A stretch of 64,000 nt of DNA from Pampus argenteus (lineage: Eukaryota; Chordata; Actinopteri; Scombriformes; Stromateidae). The stretch lies in NCBI GenBank assembly GCA_036937835.1, contig CM072862.1:26399001-26463000 (forward strand). Reading direction: 5' to 3'. The notes beneath the pieces were generated by a model, which was given only the letters and a program-made list of their open reading frames with translations, searched no databases and was not told where the DNA came from. Made by a program: the position numbers and the translations under genes. This document shows positions 1-11,775 of the stretch, piece after piece. Position 1 is the first letter of the stretch. Every line of letters starts with the position of its first letter.

Positions 1-472
1 GTCATTAAAAGTTGTCCGCAGGTAGCCGACATTAGCTAAATGACTAGCTTGCATTTCTAATTATTAACGGGTCATTTCAACAGCTAATGTTTGACGTTTG
101 TACCCGAGAAGAAGGCCCCGAGGGTCGGGGTGGACGTCGACAGGTCAAACGGCCATTTAACTTATCAAACACCAGTCAGAGCTAACATTAATCCAGCGAG
201 CTAACTTTATCTAGCCGGCTACATATGTAGCTACATGCTAACTAGCTAGCATTGAACTGCATCAGTTGATAAATTTGCGCTGTCAGACAGCTCGCAGCTG
301 GTAAAATATCCACTTTAAGTATTTACCGGATTCACAACTTCATGAAGAATCCACCTGAAACTTCACTGCGTCGACAAAATCTCGTTAAAATTACATTTTA
401 GTCCACTTGGCGACCAGACGGGACAGAGATAAGCGGTGGTCACATTTGTCAACAGACAACTGGGGAGGACGT

Positions 473-484
473 TGCGCATGCGCA
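473..484. promoter_or_regulatory. NRF1-type palindromic site, possible promoter of a gene to the left
   Basis: The perfect palindrome TGCGCATGCGCA matches the NRF1 consensus, which is strongly enriched in CpG-type promoters. The surrounding 60-520 has more CpG dinucleotides than the AT-rich DNA to its right. No coding exon is visible in 1-660, so if this is a promoter its gene most likely runs leftward out of the window. Seen: the motif. Inferred: promoter function. Confidence 0.4.
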
Positions 485-671
485 GCTCTGTCACACATTG
501 ACAGCTCCGGGAGGAAAGTGATCTGAATCATCTTTAATGTGTTTGGCTGTCATGGATACGGTTATACAGGTAGAGCTATGAATACCTGAAGCGTTCATTT
601 AGTTCATCACGTGATTTTCCTCCAGAAGAGGAAACAATCACCTGCCTATCACAGCCTCTTCCAGGCCTCTC

Positions 672-972
672 CAGTCGATTAATCGATTAGTTGCCATCTT
701 TTAAATTAATCACCATTTCTTTTGATAATCTATTAATAGGTTTGAGTCAATCTATAGAGAAAAATATCCAGATTATCCGATTCCAGCTTCTTGAATGTGG
801 TTTCTTTAATCCTCTGTGACAGTAAACTGATGATATTTAAAGATATCATCTTGGGCTTCGCTTCAGTGATCAATGAATGATTTCATATTTTACAACAACA
901 ACAACACAGTTGATTTAATTGCGAAATTAATTGACAGATTCATTGATTCTGAAAATTACCATTAGTTAGAGC
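672..972 (+). mobile_element. Relic of a teleost hAT-like non-autonomous repeat
   Basis: The stretch reads like the abundant fish repeat whose ends carry strings of ATCGATTAATCG and GATTAATCGATAATGAAAAT. The internal order is also kept: TTCCAGCTTCTTGAATGTGG, then GACAGTAAACTGATGATATT, then CATCTTGGGCTTCGCTTC. No intact terminal inverted repeat or transposase is left. The family is named from memory of its characteristic text, not from a search. Confidence 0.6.
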
Positions 973-1102
973 TCAGTTCTTGTCTATTGACTATTTTTTT
1001 TATATACTTTTAAGTTTTGCTCAGGAACTGTTTTGGCTTCAGGTAGAATGATGATATTTTGACTACAGACATTAATGTATGCGGATTAATGTACAGTCAG
1101 TA

Positions 1103-1235
1103 CAGTTAAGGAGATGTCACGTTGGGCTCTGATTCAGTGATTGATTCACCATTTTCAGATATTTTATGGACCAAACAACTAATCCATTGATCTACAGATT
1201 AATGGATAATGAAAATAATCATTAGTTTATTCTTG
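1103..1235 (+). mobile_element. Second relic (3' half) of the same hAT-like repeat
   Basis: A second, shorter copy follows directly in the same orientation. It contains GGAGATGTCACGTTGGGCTC, then TTTATGGACCAAACAACTAA, and ends with ATGGATAATGAAAATAATCA. It corresponds only to the right half of the element at 672-972, so the two are probably an insertion next to, or partial tandem duplication of, an older copy. Confidence 0.55.
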
Positions 1236-2337
1236 TCAGAAAAGTCTTAGTCAGTTTAAAGAAAACGCCAAGGCAGCATCTGCATCTCCACACTGATCCA
1301 TCTGATTTAAACAAAGCTGCACCATATTTTTTCATTAAAACAAACATATAGAAATGTGATAGCCATTATATACAAATACCTAATTTCTTTCCTATCATGC
1401 ATTACTGACTGTCACCACAGGGGTCAAAGTTCAGGGATTTTCTAATTCCATACATCTGTGTTAAACCTGCATTTATCCGTTTTGTTCACTTGGGGGCAGT
1501 GCAACAAGCTGTAAAGACAACACTGACATCATATAACGTTGTTAAAGCAAACAGTTACCTGTTTACACGTCCAGTTGACATGGAGACATTTGAGGTCATG
1601 TTTCTGGCCTTTATCCACAAACTAGAATAAACACTCTTTAGCCAGTTGCAACCTCTGCATGCCTGCAGGTTGATGCAGGGTAGGTGGTTTATACTGCTGC
1701 AGGCTGGAAATAAAGACTGGATATTAAAGCATCAAGAGTGAACCAAAACAGTAAAAGATGTAAAGCCCAAACAATGAGCTGAGAGACACTGAAACAGTCC
1801 TGCAGCTGAGGAGTGATAATTCATGATACATCTCTGTGTTTTTGACCTCTTTCACAAGCAATGATAACTAATAAATCACCATTAGTATAGTTAAGCAGAA
1901 AGTTAAAAAACCTCTGACAGTGTTTTAATGATGTTGTATCATACATGATATACATGAGCTATATGAAGCAAACTTTCTAAATTAAGCATACTTACATTTA
2001 TTAAGGAATGTGTATGTTATATTTCAACACAGAGCTTCAACATTAGGCAATAATCACCGCCTTAAAGAACTCATCGTTTCTGTTGATGTTGTAATTTACT
2101 GGCTACTATTCAGAAACAAATTGGCACTTATTGAAATGAGCGAGGCCTTTAAGGCTCCTCAGTGACTGTTTATTCAGTCAATCTTTTTACCAAGTGGAGC
2201 AGAGACCGCCACACTAAAATACACTTTTAGATTTTAGTTTTGTATTGTTATAACATTTTACTGTAAAAATAAAAAAACAATTACAAATATCCGCCTTGCT
2301 GACTCTGAATGAAGCGTGTTGGTGCATCACACATAGT
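1236..2337. other. Non-coding AT-rich stretch
   Basis: No open reading frame with recognisable protein content, no RNA gene and no clear repeat structure were found. A short text GCCTTTAAGGCTC near 2149 recurs in both arms of the adjacent inverted repeat. Confidence 0.5.
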
Positions 2338-2717
2338 CGCTGTCACCTCAGCTCTCCAGTCACCTTATGGAAAGCCTATAGGACCTTTTACTGTATGGAT
2401 TTAGCTTGTCTTACTAATCTTAGCCTTTAAGGCTCTTTGCTTAAGAGTGTGATATCCATTGGCCTTTGACACACTTTTCAGTCTTTTCAAACAAATCTGC
2501 ATGTACAACTGCAAAAAACAACACTAGTTCAACAATAGTACAAGCAAAAATGCTGTATTATCAAAAGTGTGTGTGTGTGTGTGTGGTTCTCATTGGTGTC
2601 TCTGTAAAGCTAAATGATATTCGGGTAGGTAAAGAGCCTTAAAGGCTAACAATAGTAAGTCGGGCTAAATCCATACGGTAAAAGTTCCTATAAGATGACA
2701 AGAGAGTCGTGTTGACA
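2338..2717. repeat. Fold-back element: two imperfect inverted arms with a 192-bp spacer
   Basis: The arm at about 2338-2438 and the reverse complement of 2631-2717 share the same order of words: TATAGGA(C/A)CTTTTAC, GTATGGATTTAGC, CTTACTA, and TTAGCCTTTAAGGCTCTTT. The arms are roughly 85-100 bp and imperfect. The spacer holds a (GT)9 run at 2567-2585. The arrangement is that of a fold-back or MITE-like element, but I do not recognise the family and no target-site duplication was identified. Confidence 0.65.
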
Positions 2718-3528
2718 CTGAACCACAGAGCATGTTTGAATGTGAAGGGACGACAACTTGCTGTATATAATAAATGAAATAGTCAAGACAAATAGGGAGC
2801 ACAAAACATAACTGATTGATTTAGAAATAAAATGGGCTAAAACATACAGACACAATATTATGTTCTTTTCTTTAGTTTTAATTTAATGATGTTACAGTAT
2901 TTATATCGGTGACAAAAAAAGGGAAAAACAGAAGCTACCAAACCAAATACATCTAATATATGAGCAATTAATTTCTCTCACTTTCCATATTCACACATAC
3001 ACTCCCTCCTACTGTCATCTCCTCCATCTGTGTACTCTATCACTGCAGTTATTTTACTCAACATTAACATTCAGATAAAAATCACATAAACTACAGGAAC
3101 AAACATGTTTTCTGGGTTTTAAACCAGGCACACAGTGATTAAAAAAATAAAGGAGAATTACAGTAAACGGTAAAGATGTCACTTTGTGATTGATATGCAC
3201 ACACTGATCTCTGCATCAGCATTACAGTGACCTGCTAAAATGCCTCTAGGCCAACCTAGTGGCGGCTCAAACATGGAGGGATACTGGACAAAGGTTTGAT
3301 AAATGTTTGTTATATAATGCATGTCTTAAAGCACATGAAACAAACTCTGAAACACCATCAACACATTTCAGATGATGAAAACTTTGGTCAAAATAAATCT
3401 GTGATGACGTAGTTATAGTTAAATTGCTCATCTGTGTGAGCTGATTCAACAGTGATGTTCTTACAGCGTGTGTAAACAAGATGCTTATGGATCTCTTGGT
3501 GTCCATATGTATATATGATATTATGAAG
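2718..3528. other. Downstream region of the first GCAP gene, probably partly 3' UTR
   Basis: This lies just past the stop codon of the minus-strand GCAP gene, so its right part is expected to be 3' UTR. No canonical AATAAA on the minus strand was found close to the stop, so the transcript end cannot be placed. The minus-strand ORF at 3267-3575 overlaps the last exon out of frame and looks spurious. Confidence 0.4.
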
Positions 3529-5219
3529 TCAGAGCTTCTTTTCCTGCTGTCCAATGAACCAACCACAGGGCTCAAGGTCCAGTTTGAGCTGATCCATCAC
3601 CCAGGGGTCCTTTTCAGCCCCGTCGATGAATTCCTCCAAAGAAATCTGACCTGAAGATTCACAAGAGGAACAGAATGATAAACCACATTATGATTATATA
3701 ACATTCAAACTGCAGACTCTGCTTTTGATTCGTAACAATTTCTATTCACCAAATTGCAATATCAGCGGCACAAGAAACATTGAGCAGGATGATTTGTGAT
3801 GAATGGGGTCACATGATGCTGTAATCTACTCAGAAATGAACTTACTGTCTTTGTTTTTGTCCACCAGTTCAAATATTCTGTCACAGATATCGTCGGCGTT
3901 CTCGCTGACATCCGGATCTCTGTGCTTCTTTAACTTGTTGATGATCTGAATGCAGGTTGGAGAGAACATGTCACATGCCAACGTTTTGATCCTTACCTCC
4001 CTCTAACTGTAAATCCAGTTGTATTGTTATGTGTATTTATATATTAACATGTACATATCATTGGTTTCTTACTGTCAGTGATCTATATGAATGCAATTTA
4101 TCTGCCAAAGTTAGAACAGTTTGGATTATTTCACATGAGGGATTTCTATTGGGATAATTTATAAATATTTTAATCAAACTGAGTTATGTGGTGAGATCAA
4201 TCAAATCTGATCAAAACATGAATACACAGTCCTGAGAAAGCAGTTAGTTCACGTGTTAAACTCGTGAACTAACTGCTCGTTAAACTCGAAAACCTGGATA
4301 AAAACGTGTGATGTTTTTAGGGACTATTAATGTGATGTACAGCTGTGATGCTCCCATTGATCTGCAGACGTCATATTAATCTCTGTAAAGTTCAGAGTGA
4401 CGTCACATCAGAGGACGTAGTGCTGTTTGGAGCTTGATGGAGCTAGAAGCTGTTCAGATACCTGCAGCTGGATGATGGAAAACTGCACACTGTGTGTGTT
4501 GTTCTGAGGGTTTCTGTTGACTGATGTTGAATTTCATCACAGGCAGAGCAGAAAACGTGCAGGTTTGTGGATGTTAGAGTACACATTATTCTAAAAAACA
4601 CGTGTCCCGACCAGTCACTCAATCAATCACAGAAGTAACTGATGTAAATACGTAATATATGAACAGATAAAATAACTTACTGTGATAATGTGTCTCACTT
4701 CCTGTCTGTCCAGACAGCCATTTCCATCTCTGTCATAAACTTTAAAAGACCATTTCAGTTTGTCCTCGAGCTTTCCACGAAGGACGAGATGCACCGCCGC
4801 CACATACTCCATGAAGTCTATGTGACCGTCCTGCGAAGAGGTCAGGAGGACGGACACTTCAGTCTCACTGTCCTCCAGCAAGTACTGACAGTAACACTGT
4901 ACTTCACTTTAACACTTTAAATCTCCTCGTGTAGCATTTATAAACAGTTAAAACATTTAATAGATAGTTTAAAATACACCATAACGTATTAATGTCACAT
5001 AAAGTCACTGTTGCATACCTTATTTGTGTCAAAGGATCGAAACACATTTTCCATATATGCAGCTTCTTCTTCTGTGGAGTTGCTGTTAATTCCAAAGATC
5101 TTCTTGAACTCGTGTAAATGCAGATTACCACTCGGACATTCGCTCGCAAACTTACGGTAGAGTTCTTGGATGTTTTGAAGAGTCACTTCCTTATCTGTGT
5201 CACTGTGTGCTTGACCCAT
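3529..5219 (-). CDS. Guanylate cyclase-activating protein (GCAP), copy A, 190 aa
   Basis: Photoreceptor calcium sensor that activates retinal membrane guanylate cyclase when calcium is low. Coding exons on the minus strand are 5219-5019, 4830-4681, 3945-3846 and 3650-3529 (201+150+100+122 bp), all with GT-AG borders and an open joined frame. The protein starts MGQAHS, giving Gly2 and Ser6 for N-myristoylation. EF-hand 1 is disabled by the family hallmark ECPSG. EF2 (D64-E75), EF3 (D100-E111, DRDGNGCLDRQE) and EF4 (D146-E157) look able to bind calcium; EF4 has Ser instead of Gly at loop position 6. Length suits the family (about 185-205 aa). The start was chosen because the myristoylation glycine must follow it; an ATG 27 bp upstream in frame lacks that. 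It is a tandem paralogue of the gene at 7810-9694. The family is certain. The paralogue (guca1d/e/g type) is not. Confidence 0.95.
4240..4276. repeat. Perfect 14-bp inverted repeat in GCAP-A intron
   Basis: GCAGTTAGTTCACG at 4240-4253 and its exact reverse complement at 4263-4276 flank a 9-nt loop, TGTTAAACT. The loop text recurs just downstream (GTTAAACTCG at 4279-4288). It lies in the 850-bp intron between coding exons 2 and 3. Confidence 0.8.
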
Positions 5220-7809
5220 GATGTTAAACACAAAGAAAACACACAAAAAAAAATAGTGAAAAACCTACAGAGAAGTCATGCAGCACCATGAATCCATGGC
5301 CTGTGTCCCCCAGCCGCTACCCTGTCTAGGCTATTTCAAGGTAACCTGCTGAACAAATCCAATTGACTTTACAGTGATCTTCTCCAAATCCCCTTCAAAA
5401 AGATGCTCTTTTTCCTTCAATGTGTTGATGTTTCTCTGACAAGTCCCGTCCTCGGTACTGTGAATAAAAGCACTGATTCACTCTCACTGCTTATAACTAA
5501 TGAATGCATGTATGCAACAGATCCTTCGGCTCTTTGACACCAAAGTAGAGTGGATTGTCCCCCGCAGACAAAAGGTTTCCACCCAGCTCTGAGTGGGATT
5601 AAAGGACAGATGACGTCAAAATCCAGCCTGACTGTGGTCTTACTGTTGATCCACGGAGGTCCGTCTCACCACAGAAAGTCAGAACTAAAGAGTTCACAGA
5701 ACAAAGCCTTCATAATAAATACATGCATGATGAAATAAATCATCATGTAAATTATATAAATGAATGATATTGTCAAATGTAATTTCATCATTCATTTTCA
5801 TAAAACGGCCTATTTTTAAGTCATGACAGCATTTTTCTCCAATTACTCTTTTTTTTTGTCGAATTTATTTTTATAATCTCACTTTTCATTTAATTTTGTC
5901 GGTTGTCATGACAGCGAGAGCGCAGTCGCTGCTCAATCAGACACAAGTTAGAGTAACTGTTATTATGACAATAAGATCAATAAAATAACCATCATGTGGT
6001 CGCCTCTGCTGGTCGTCACTGTCTTTAAGACATAGTTTTATATCACACTTTTAAACTAAACTTTTAACTGGGTGAAAGATTTTAGTCATTGAACGTCTGG
6101 ATCTTGTTATCAGTGAACAGCAACGTCTGTCAAAGAGAAACCGCGCAGCAGGTCAACAACTCCCATAATCCCACGCTGCTACACGACATCATCAAACTCT
6201 GACCCCGTAGAAAGTGACGTATAGTTGGAGATTTAAGGTTCAGGTTCCTCTCTGAGCTTTCAATGAAGGAAAGAAAGACTTCTTTACTTCAAGTGTTAAA
6301 GAAGAAAGCTCATAAATAATTATTATTATGATTTTAGCATTTCATCTCATAAAGGTGTGTGGATCAGAGTCCCCTAAATATAAATATTAAATATATTAAT
6401 AATGTAAATAAAACAAATCTGATTTCACTATTTTCATCTTTTCATTTGTTTTCATAGTTTTTGTGTCTGCTCATTCGCTAAGTTAAGTTAATTAGTCAAC
6501 TTCACACCTTAATAACCTCTCAGGTTTATTTATATTTGATTAACCTGTCCTCCCCTGGTTGTCCTGACTCCTCCCCTTTCATTCATCCATTTACACGCTC
6601 ACCTAATCCCTCCCTCCCCTCCCCTCCCCATTCACACCCATGACCTCTCACTCCCTTTCACTCACTACACACTCTTTTAAAGGTCCATGCACATAATTCA
6701 CTTTCATTGCACAATATCGTTTTTTCTACTTGACACACCTCAACTCAAACTGATTAACAGCCAGGTAAACCACTGAGGACTTTATGAAAGCCTCCACCTG
6801 TAGAATTTGAACATTTCCAAACACCGACTGAAAGTACTTCCTACAGAAAATACAGAAAATGTGTATAAAAAATATGTTTTAATAACAAAATAAATACACA
6901 TGTGAAACAGAAATCAGTGGAGCAGATACAGGATGGACTTTCAATTTCAGTATGTACAAAAACAACATTATTCTGTATAATTTCCATATTATACAAGATG
7001 AGACACGTGTGCGGTTCGGTTTATATCAGACTCAACTGTCAACTCGTTTCAATCCATTTCCAATAAAATCAATCAACTCAACTTGGTGGAGATTCAAAGG
7101 TTTTTTAAATGAACTATATTTGCATATTCATAGAAGAAGGAGTAGATGTAAAGATTTTTTTTTTGTGCAGGTAAACTATATCGAACCCAAATGAATATTT
7201 AAAGTAATATATTTTATATACATCTTAAAACGTGTCTCTTAGTGAAGGATCACAGTGTGTCTTAAACATGTTGTGCTTTTCATCTACAGTCTAAATAAAA
7301 CCAACATTTCATTCATACAGTATGTTCAGTATCAAATATGTTAATTAACATTTTCTCATAATGTTGAGAGAAAACGTTTCTATTACTGTCATTTTCTAGG
7401 ACTTCACTCGTCTTTTTGACCACTTCACACGCACACGTTGACATCACGGTGAAACATTTTAGTATTTCAAACATAACAATACATTTTTAAAAGACGTTGA
7501 TAATGTAAAGTTACTATAACAGCTCAGCTAAAAAGACAAATATAATAATTATAACTGTAGTAAAAACACAATCACATCAAACTTCCTCTGACAGAGACAT
7601 TAGCTCCATGCTGAAGCTTGCAGCGACGACCTTTGACCTTTGGACCAACAGTCAAAATCACAGCAGAACTGCAGCTGTGAAAAAACGGTTTACTGCACTC
7701 CAGCTTCAAATCACAGGAACCTCAACACGGAGACACAGACAAACCTTTCAAACTCGAGGCTTGAGGCTCAAACCAAAGCATGATGGCGCTGAAACCTCCA
7801 GATGACAGA
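5220..7809. other. Spacer between the two GCAP genes
   Basis: This holds the 5' flank of copy A (from 5220) and the 3' UTR or flank of copy B (up to 7809). The sequence is AT-rich with no recognisable coding exon. The small plus-strand ORFs at 5550, 6952 and 7608 have no family resemblance. A motif AACTCCCATAATCCC near 6157 weakly resembles a ZNF143-type site. Confidence 0.5.
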
Positions 7810-9694
7810 TCATGGTAATTTCCCGCAGTTCTGGATGACCCAGCCGGTGGCGTTGAAATCCAGCTTGAGCAGGTTCATGACCCATTCGTCCTTCTGAGCT
7901 CCCTCCATGAATTCAGACAACGTTATCTGACCTGTGAGCCACAAAAACACAATCAAATAATCACCTTTAAGGAACGTGTGAATGTTACAAGTGAACCCAC
8001 ATCCAAACTTTTTTTTAAACTTTTTTTTTAAACACTGATGTTCATTTTCACTCGTTGTCTTTTTACTGCGGTGATCAATTGTTTGGTCTAAAATGTCAAT
8101 CACTGATGTCTCGTTTTGTCCCGCCCGACGGTCCACAACCTAAAGATTCAGTTCACTGTCACAGAAGACTAAAAAAACAGAAAATATTCATATTTGACGA
8201 ACTGGAATCAGAATTTGGACATTTTTTTCTTGACTCAAAACAATGAATTGATTATCTAAATATTTTCTTATTGTTGCAGCTATAATTGTCGTAGCAACCT
8301 GTACTGATATGATGTATGTTCCCCACAGGATGAATTAGATGGATTAGATAGATGTCGAAATAAATACCTGAATAAATAATGACCCCTAAATCAGCCTCCG
8401 CTGTATGTTAAAGGGATAGTTCGTATTTTTGACGTGGGGTTGAACATTTGAATTGACTGTGAATTTGTGGATTTTGTGGACATTTTCCTCCTTTTCCTCA
8501 TTAAGGGACCTATTCACTGCCAGTATAGAGAGGGAGCTATCACAATGTATATGTGGGTATCTAAGGATTGTATTATAGTAAACTCGGAAAACATATGTCA
8601 TAATTTAAAAAAACAAACATACTATGCTTGCAAAACATACCAACATACCAACATAAATTGTCATAATCAGTTCAGATTATTCTGTATATACGATCACAAC
8701 ATGTTAAAGAACAGATTATCGTTTGTGCTGTTTCTTCGTACCGTCATTATTCTGGTCAACCAGCTCAAAGATCCTGTCGCAGATTTCAGACGGCGTCATG
8801 CCGACGTCACTCGTCCGCAGCTTAATTTTGTGAATAATCTGTGTGAGATACATGAAATGTTTCAGCTGGTAAAAACAACATATAATCATCAAGTATTCAC
8901 TCTACAGGTAAATAAAATGATTATATTATAGTAGTATTTATAGTATAGTATTTTTGTATTTCTTTGATGGATCCCAAATATGTCCCATAAATAAATAATA
9001 CTAAGATATAATAATAATGTAGTTCTGTACCTGCAGTAATTGCTTTTCCATGAACCGATATTACCTAACTCCTGTCCAGTAAAGCAGATCATGTGGGCTA
9101 ATTTTATGTGACTAAGTTTAGTCTTGCTGTACCCTCTCCTCATGTAACACCCTGTAGCCTCTTCTCTGGGACGGCACTATAATCTGCCTTGAAAGGATTT
9201 GTGTTATGAACTCTGAACATTCACAACATATCAGTTGACAGAAAGATGTCTGAACTGGTCTTTCTTACCCTGATGATCCGTTTCACCTCGTGTCTGTCCA
9301 ACTTGCCGTTTCCGTCCTTGTCGTACATCTTGAACGACCACTTCAGCCTGTCTTCAAGATTCCCCCCTAAGATCAAGTGAAGTGCTGCTACATACTCCAG
9401 GAAATCAAGTGTGTTATCCTAGAAACATAAAACACAGAAATTCAACACAGTAGAAGAAGAAATCTATTTCTATATTGATATACTTCTATGTCTTTTTACC
9501 TTGTTTGTGTCAAAGGAGCGAAATATTGTCTCGATGTAGAGGGACTCCTCTGCAGAGCTGCTCGCTACTCCAAAGATCCTCTTGAACTCATGTAAGTGCA
9601 AAGCGCCGCTGGGACACTCCTTCATGAAAATGATGCACAGCTCCTGAATCTGAGCCAGATCCATCTCCTCATTGCGGCTCCCTTCTTGTCCCAT
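7810..9694 (-). CDS. Guanylate cyclase-activating protein (GCAP), copy B, 187 aa
   Basis: Same family and role as copy A. Coding exons on the minus strand are 9694-9500, 9418-9269, 8838-8742 and 7931-7810 (195+150+97+122 bp). Exons 2 and 4 have exactly the lengths of copy A, and all intron phases match, which indicates tandem duplication. The protein starts MGQEGS (myristoylation Gly2, Ser6). EF1 is degenerate (ECPSG). EF2 is D62-E73 with Asn in place of Gly at loop position 6, EF3 is D98-E109 (DKDGNGKLDRHE), and EF4 is D143-E154 (DQNNDGQITLSE). The C-terminus is short and lacks the long acidic tail of mammalian GCAP1. A 154-aa plus-strand ORF over exon 3 is an antisense shadow. Paralogue identity within the fish guca1 set is not settled. 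Confidence 0.95.
8199..8292 (-). mobile_element. hAT-like repeat relic in the last intron of GCAP-B
   Basis: Reverse-orientation fragment of the family at 672-972. It reads GAACTGGAATCAGAATTTGG, then TTGACTCAAAACAATGAATT, then ATTGATTATCT and GTTGCAGCT, the expected order of the complementary strand. It is only an internal piece and codes for nothing. Confidence 0.55.
8408..8450 (+). mobile_element. Fragment of a TTAA-flanked fish DNA repeat
   Basis: TTAAAGGGATAGTTCG followed by TTTTTGACGTGGGGTTG matches the start of a common fish repeat that begins at a TTAA, a target typical of piggyBac-like elements. Only about 40 bp of the terminus can be followed. The far end was not found. Confidence 0.4.
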
Positions 9695-10077
9695 GGCCTC
9701 TGATTGCCTTTATAAAAGAAAGAAGTCCTGATGTGATGGTTTGCTTCAGGCTTCGGGCCGTCTGCAGGTCACTAAGGCAGATGCAGCTCCCTACAGCCCA
9801 GACACTCTCTCAGCAGCCAGAGGGACAACTCAATCTGATTAACTCCTTAATCACTTGATCTTCTGCCAGTACGGTATCTGAGAACCTGGCGATGCTGTTG
9901 TCACCGAGCGCCAACAACAGTGACACCTGTAGTGACACCTGTAGTATCTCTAGAGTTAAACCTGCTGGCTTTGATGTTCACTGTCTGCCTGTAGTTAGTC
10001 TCTGTTGTTTAAATGTATTACTGATACAACTAAATAGCCCCAAAACATACAAAATACACTAAAGGATCATCAGGCCA

Positions 10078-10125
<48 letters not shown>

Positions 10126-10284
10126 GACCGCTACTGAACACTGAACTGTTTTTGAATATTTAATTGAATTAATATTTTATTTTGGGAGGTGTGGCATACA
10201 GCATCAGCATGTGGATTAAACCTCACGCAGGTGTTTGTCATGAGGTCTTGTTCTCAATGTTTTTTTTAATCTGGTTAAATAAAG

Positions 10285-10328
<44 letters not shown>

Positions 10329-11296
10329 GCTGAATAAAGGAACAGCTCAGCATCAGGACAGATGCTGCATACCGTGACAGATCAATCTATCAGCATCTGT
10401 CTCTATTAGTTTCAATTTATTTACAGTTTTCTGTGCTGTTGATGCAAACTTGTGACTTTTTACTTTAAAAAAGGCTTTTATTGTGAAACAGTTGCTGAAG
10501 GTTTTCTGATTGATCAGCATCCAACGTTATATAATACTTACATATATAACTTATATAATACGTACATAACGTCCATCTCGAACATCCAGAGTTACGGTAA
10601 CGCTTCTCCCGGTGCATGGAAACGGTGCCGACACTTCCTGGCAGAAATTCAGCTTTTAATCAGTCTGAGGTTCATTTAATGCTGCTTGCTGATCGTCTTG
10701 GCTCAGATTATAACAACCTGGATTAACTCGTTGGCTATAGTGCAGAAATATGTAGCACCACAAACATACATATTAATGAAAGATATGGACACACTGAGAC
10801 CTGCTTGTTATGTAGTTTAAAATAACAATAAATCATATTTTTTAAAGATTATTATATTCAATCACATCTTTATCTGTAATGTAGTAGCTGTCAAATAAAT
10901 ATATCAGAGTTAAAATACAATAATCCTCTGCTGAAATGTGATGAAGTATCAAATAGAAGTCAAATAAAGTACCTCAGATATATATACATAATATTGTATT
11001 ATTAAAGTATGATGTGAAGTGAAAAATAACCTGAAATAATTTTTTACAATCTCTCAATAATCCATCACATACAGAACATGTCATAATCTCTGTAATATGA
11101 TTTAAATAAAGTCAAACATCTTCTGAAAGTTTTTATAATTTTCTGAAACTTTATTTTTTCATTCTTCACGCAGCTAGTTCAGTCGTATAAAGTCGTATCA
11201 GTCATAAACATCTTAATGTCATTATGAATTTACATAAAAAGGGAGAACGATGCTCATAATGGAAAGACACACAAAAATGATGTGATCAAAATATAC
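9695..11296. other. Spacer between GCAP-B and the PDE6 gamma gene
   Basis: The left part is the GCAP-B promoter side. It contains two facing TAATC cores, CTGATTAAC and CTTAATCAC, at about 9835-9856, roughly 150 bp before the start codon. A TTATAAA near 9711 is too close to the ATG to act as a normal TATA box. The rest is AT-rich, with (GT)22 at 10081-10124 and (TA)17 at 10289-10323. No coding exon was seen. Confidence 0.5.
10081..10124. repeat. (GT)22 microsatellite
   Basis: Uninterrupted GT dinucleotides in the spacer between GCAP-B and the PDE6 gamma gene. A separate (TA)n run follows at 10289-10323. Confidence 0.95.
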
Positions 11297-11302
11297 TTTA
11301 TT
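11297..11302 (-). terminator. Candidate polyadenylation signal of the PDE6 gamma gene
   Basis: The minus strand reads AATAAA here, about 475 bases past the stop codon. This would give a 3' UTR of roughly 480-500 nt. Another AATAAA-like run lies farther downstream near 11150, so the choice is tentative. Confidence 0.45.
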
Positions 11303-11775
11303 ATAAGATAAACGGCGTTAACAACACAACACACAACTCTACTTGATGTGATTAGACAGACAGATAGATAGATACAGCTATGGATAGATACAGCTATGGA
11401 TAGATATGCTCAGTTGGTCCTTGATCATCCCGGTTCTTTAACCCTAGCAGCGGTACAGTGTGTGACACTTTTACACAATGCTGGGCTACACGGGACAACA
11501 AGGCCACAACAGAGACTTCCTGAGATCTCAATCAGACGTCATCAGAGACATTATAGCGCTCAGCGAGATGCTAAAACTTCCAGGTGTTGAGGTGTAGTGG
11601 CCCAGGACTGGAGAAGAGTCATTCCTGGAGGCTGCTGTCCAAAAGCTTCTTAATGAGGGGAGAAGAAACCCCTCTGACTCCATCACCATTCAGGGTCATC
11701 TTCATACTTAAAGTGAAGAGAAAAGCTGCTGGACTGCAGCCACCAGGAATCAACCGCGTCCATGTAGCATGCGGT

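Noticed and set aside
8467..8931. 154-aa plus-strand ORF, one of the longest in the window
   Set aside because: It runs antisense across GCAP-B exon 3 (8742-8838) and adjoining intron, resembles no protein family, and the minus strand explains the sequence.
9709..9717. TTATAAA-like TATA box for GCAP-B
   Set aside because: It is only about 15-20 bases before the start codon, so transcription from it would begin inside the coding sequence.
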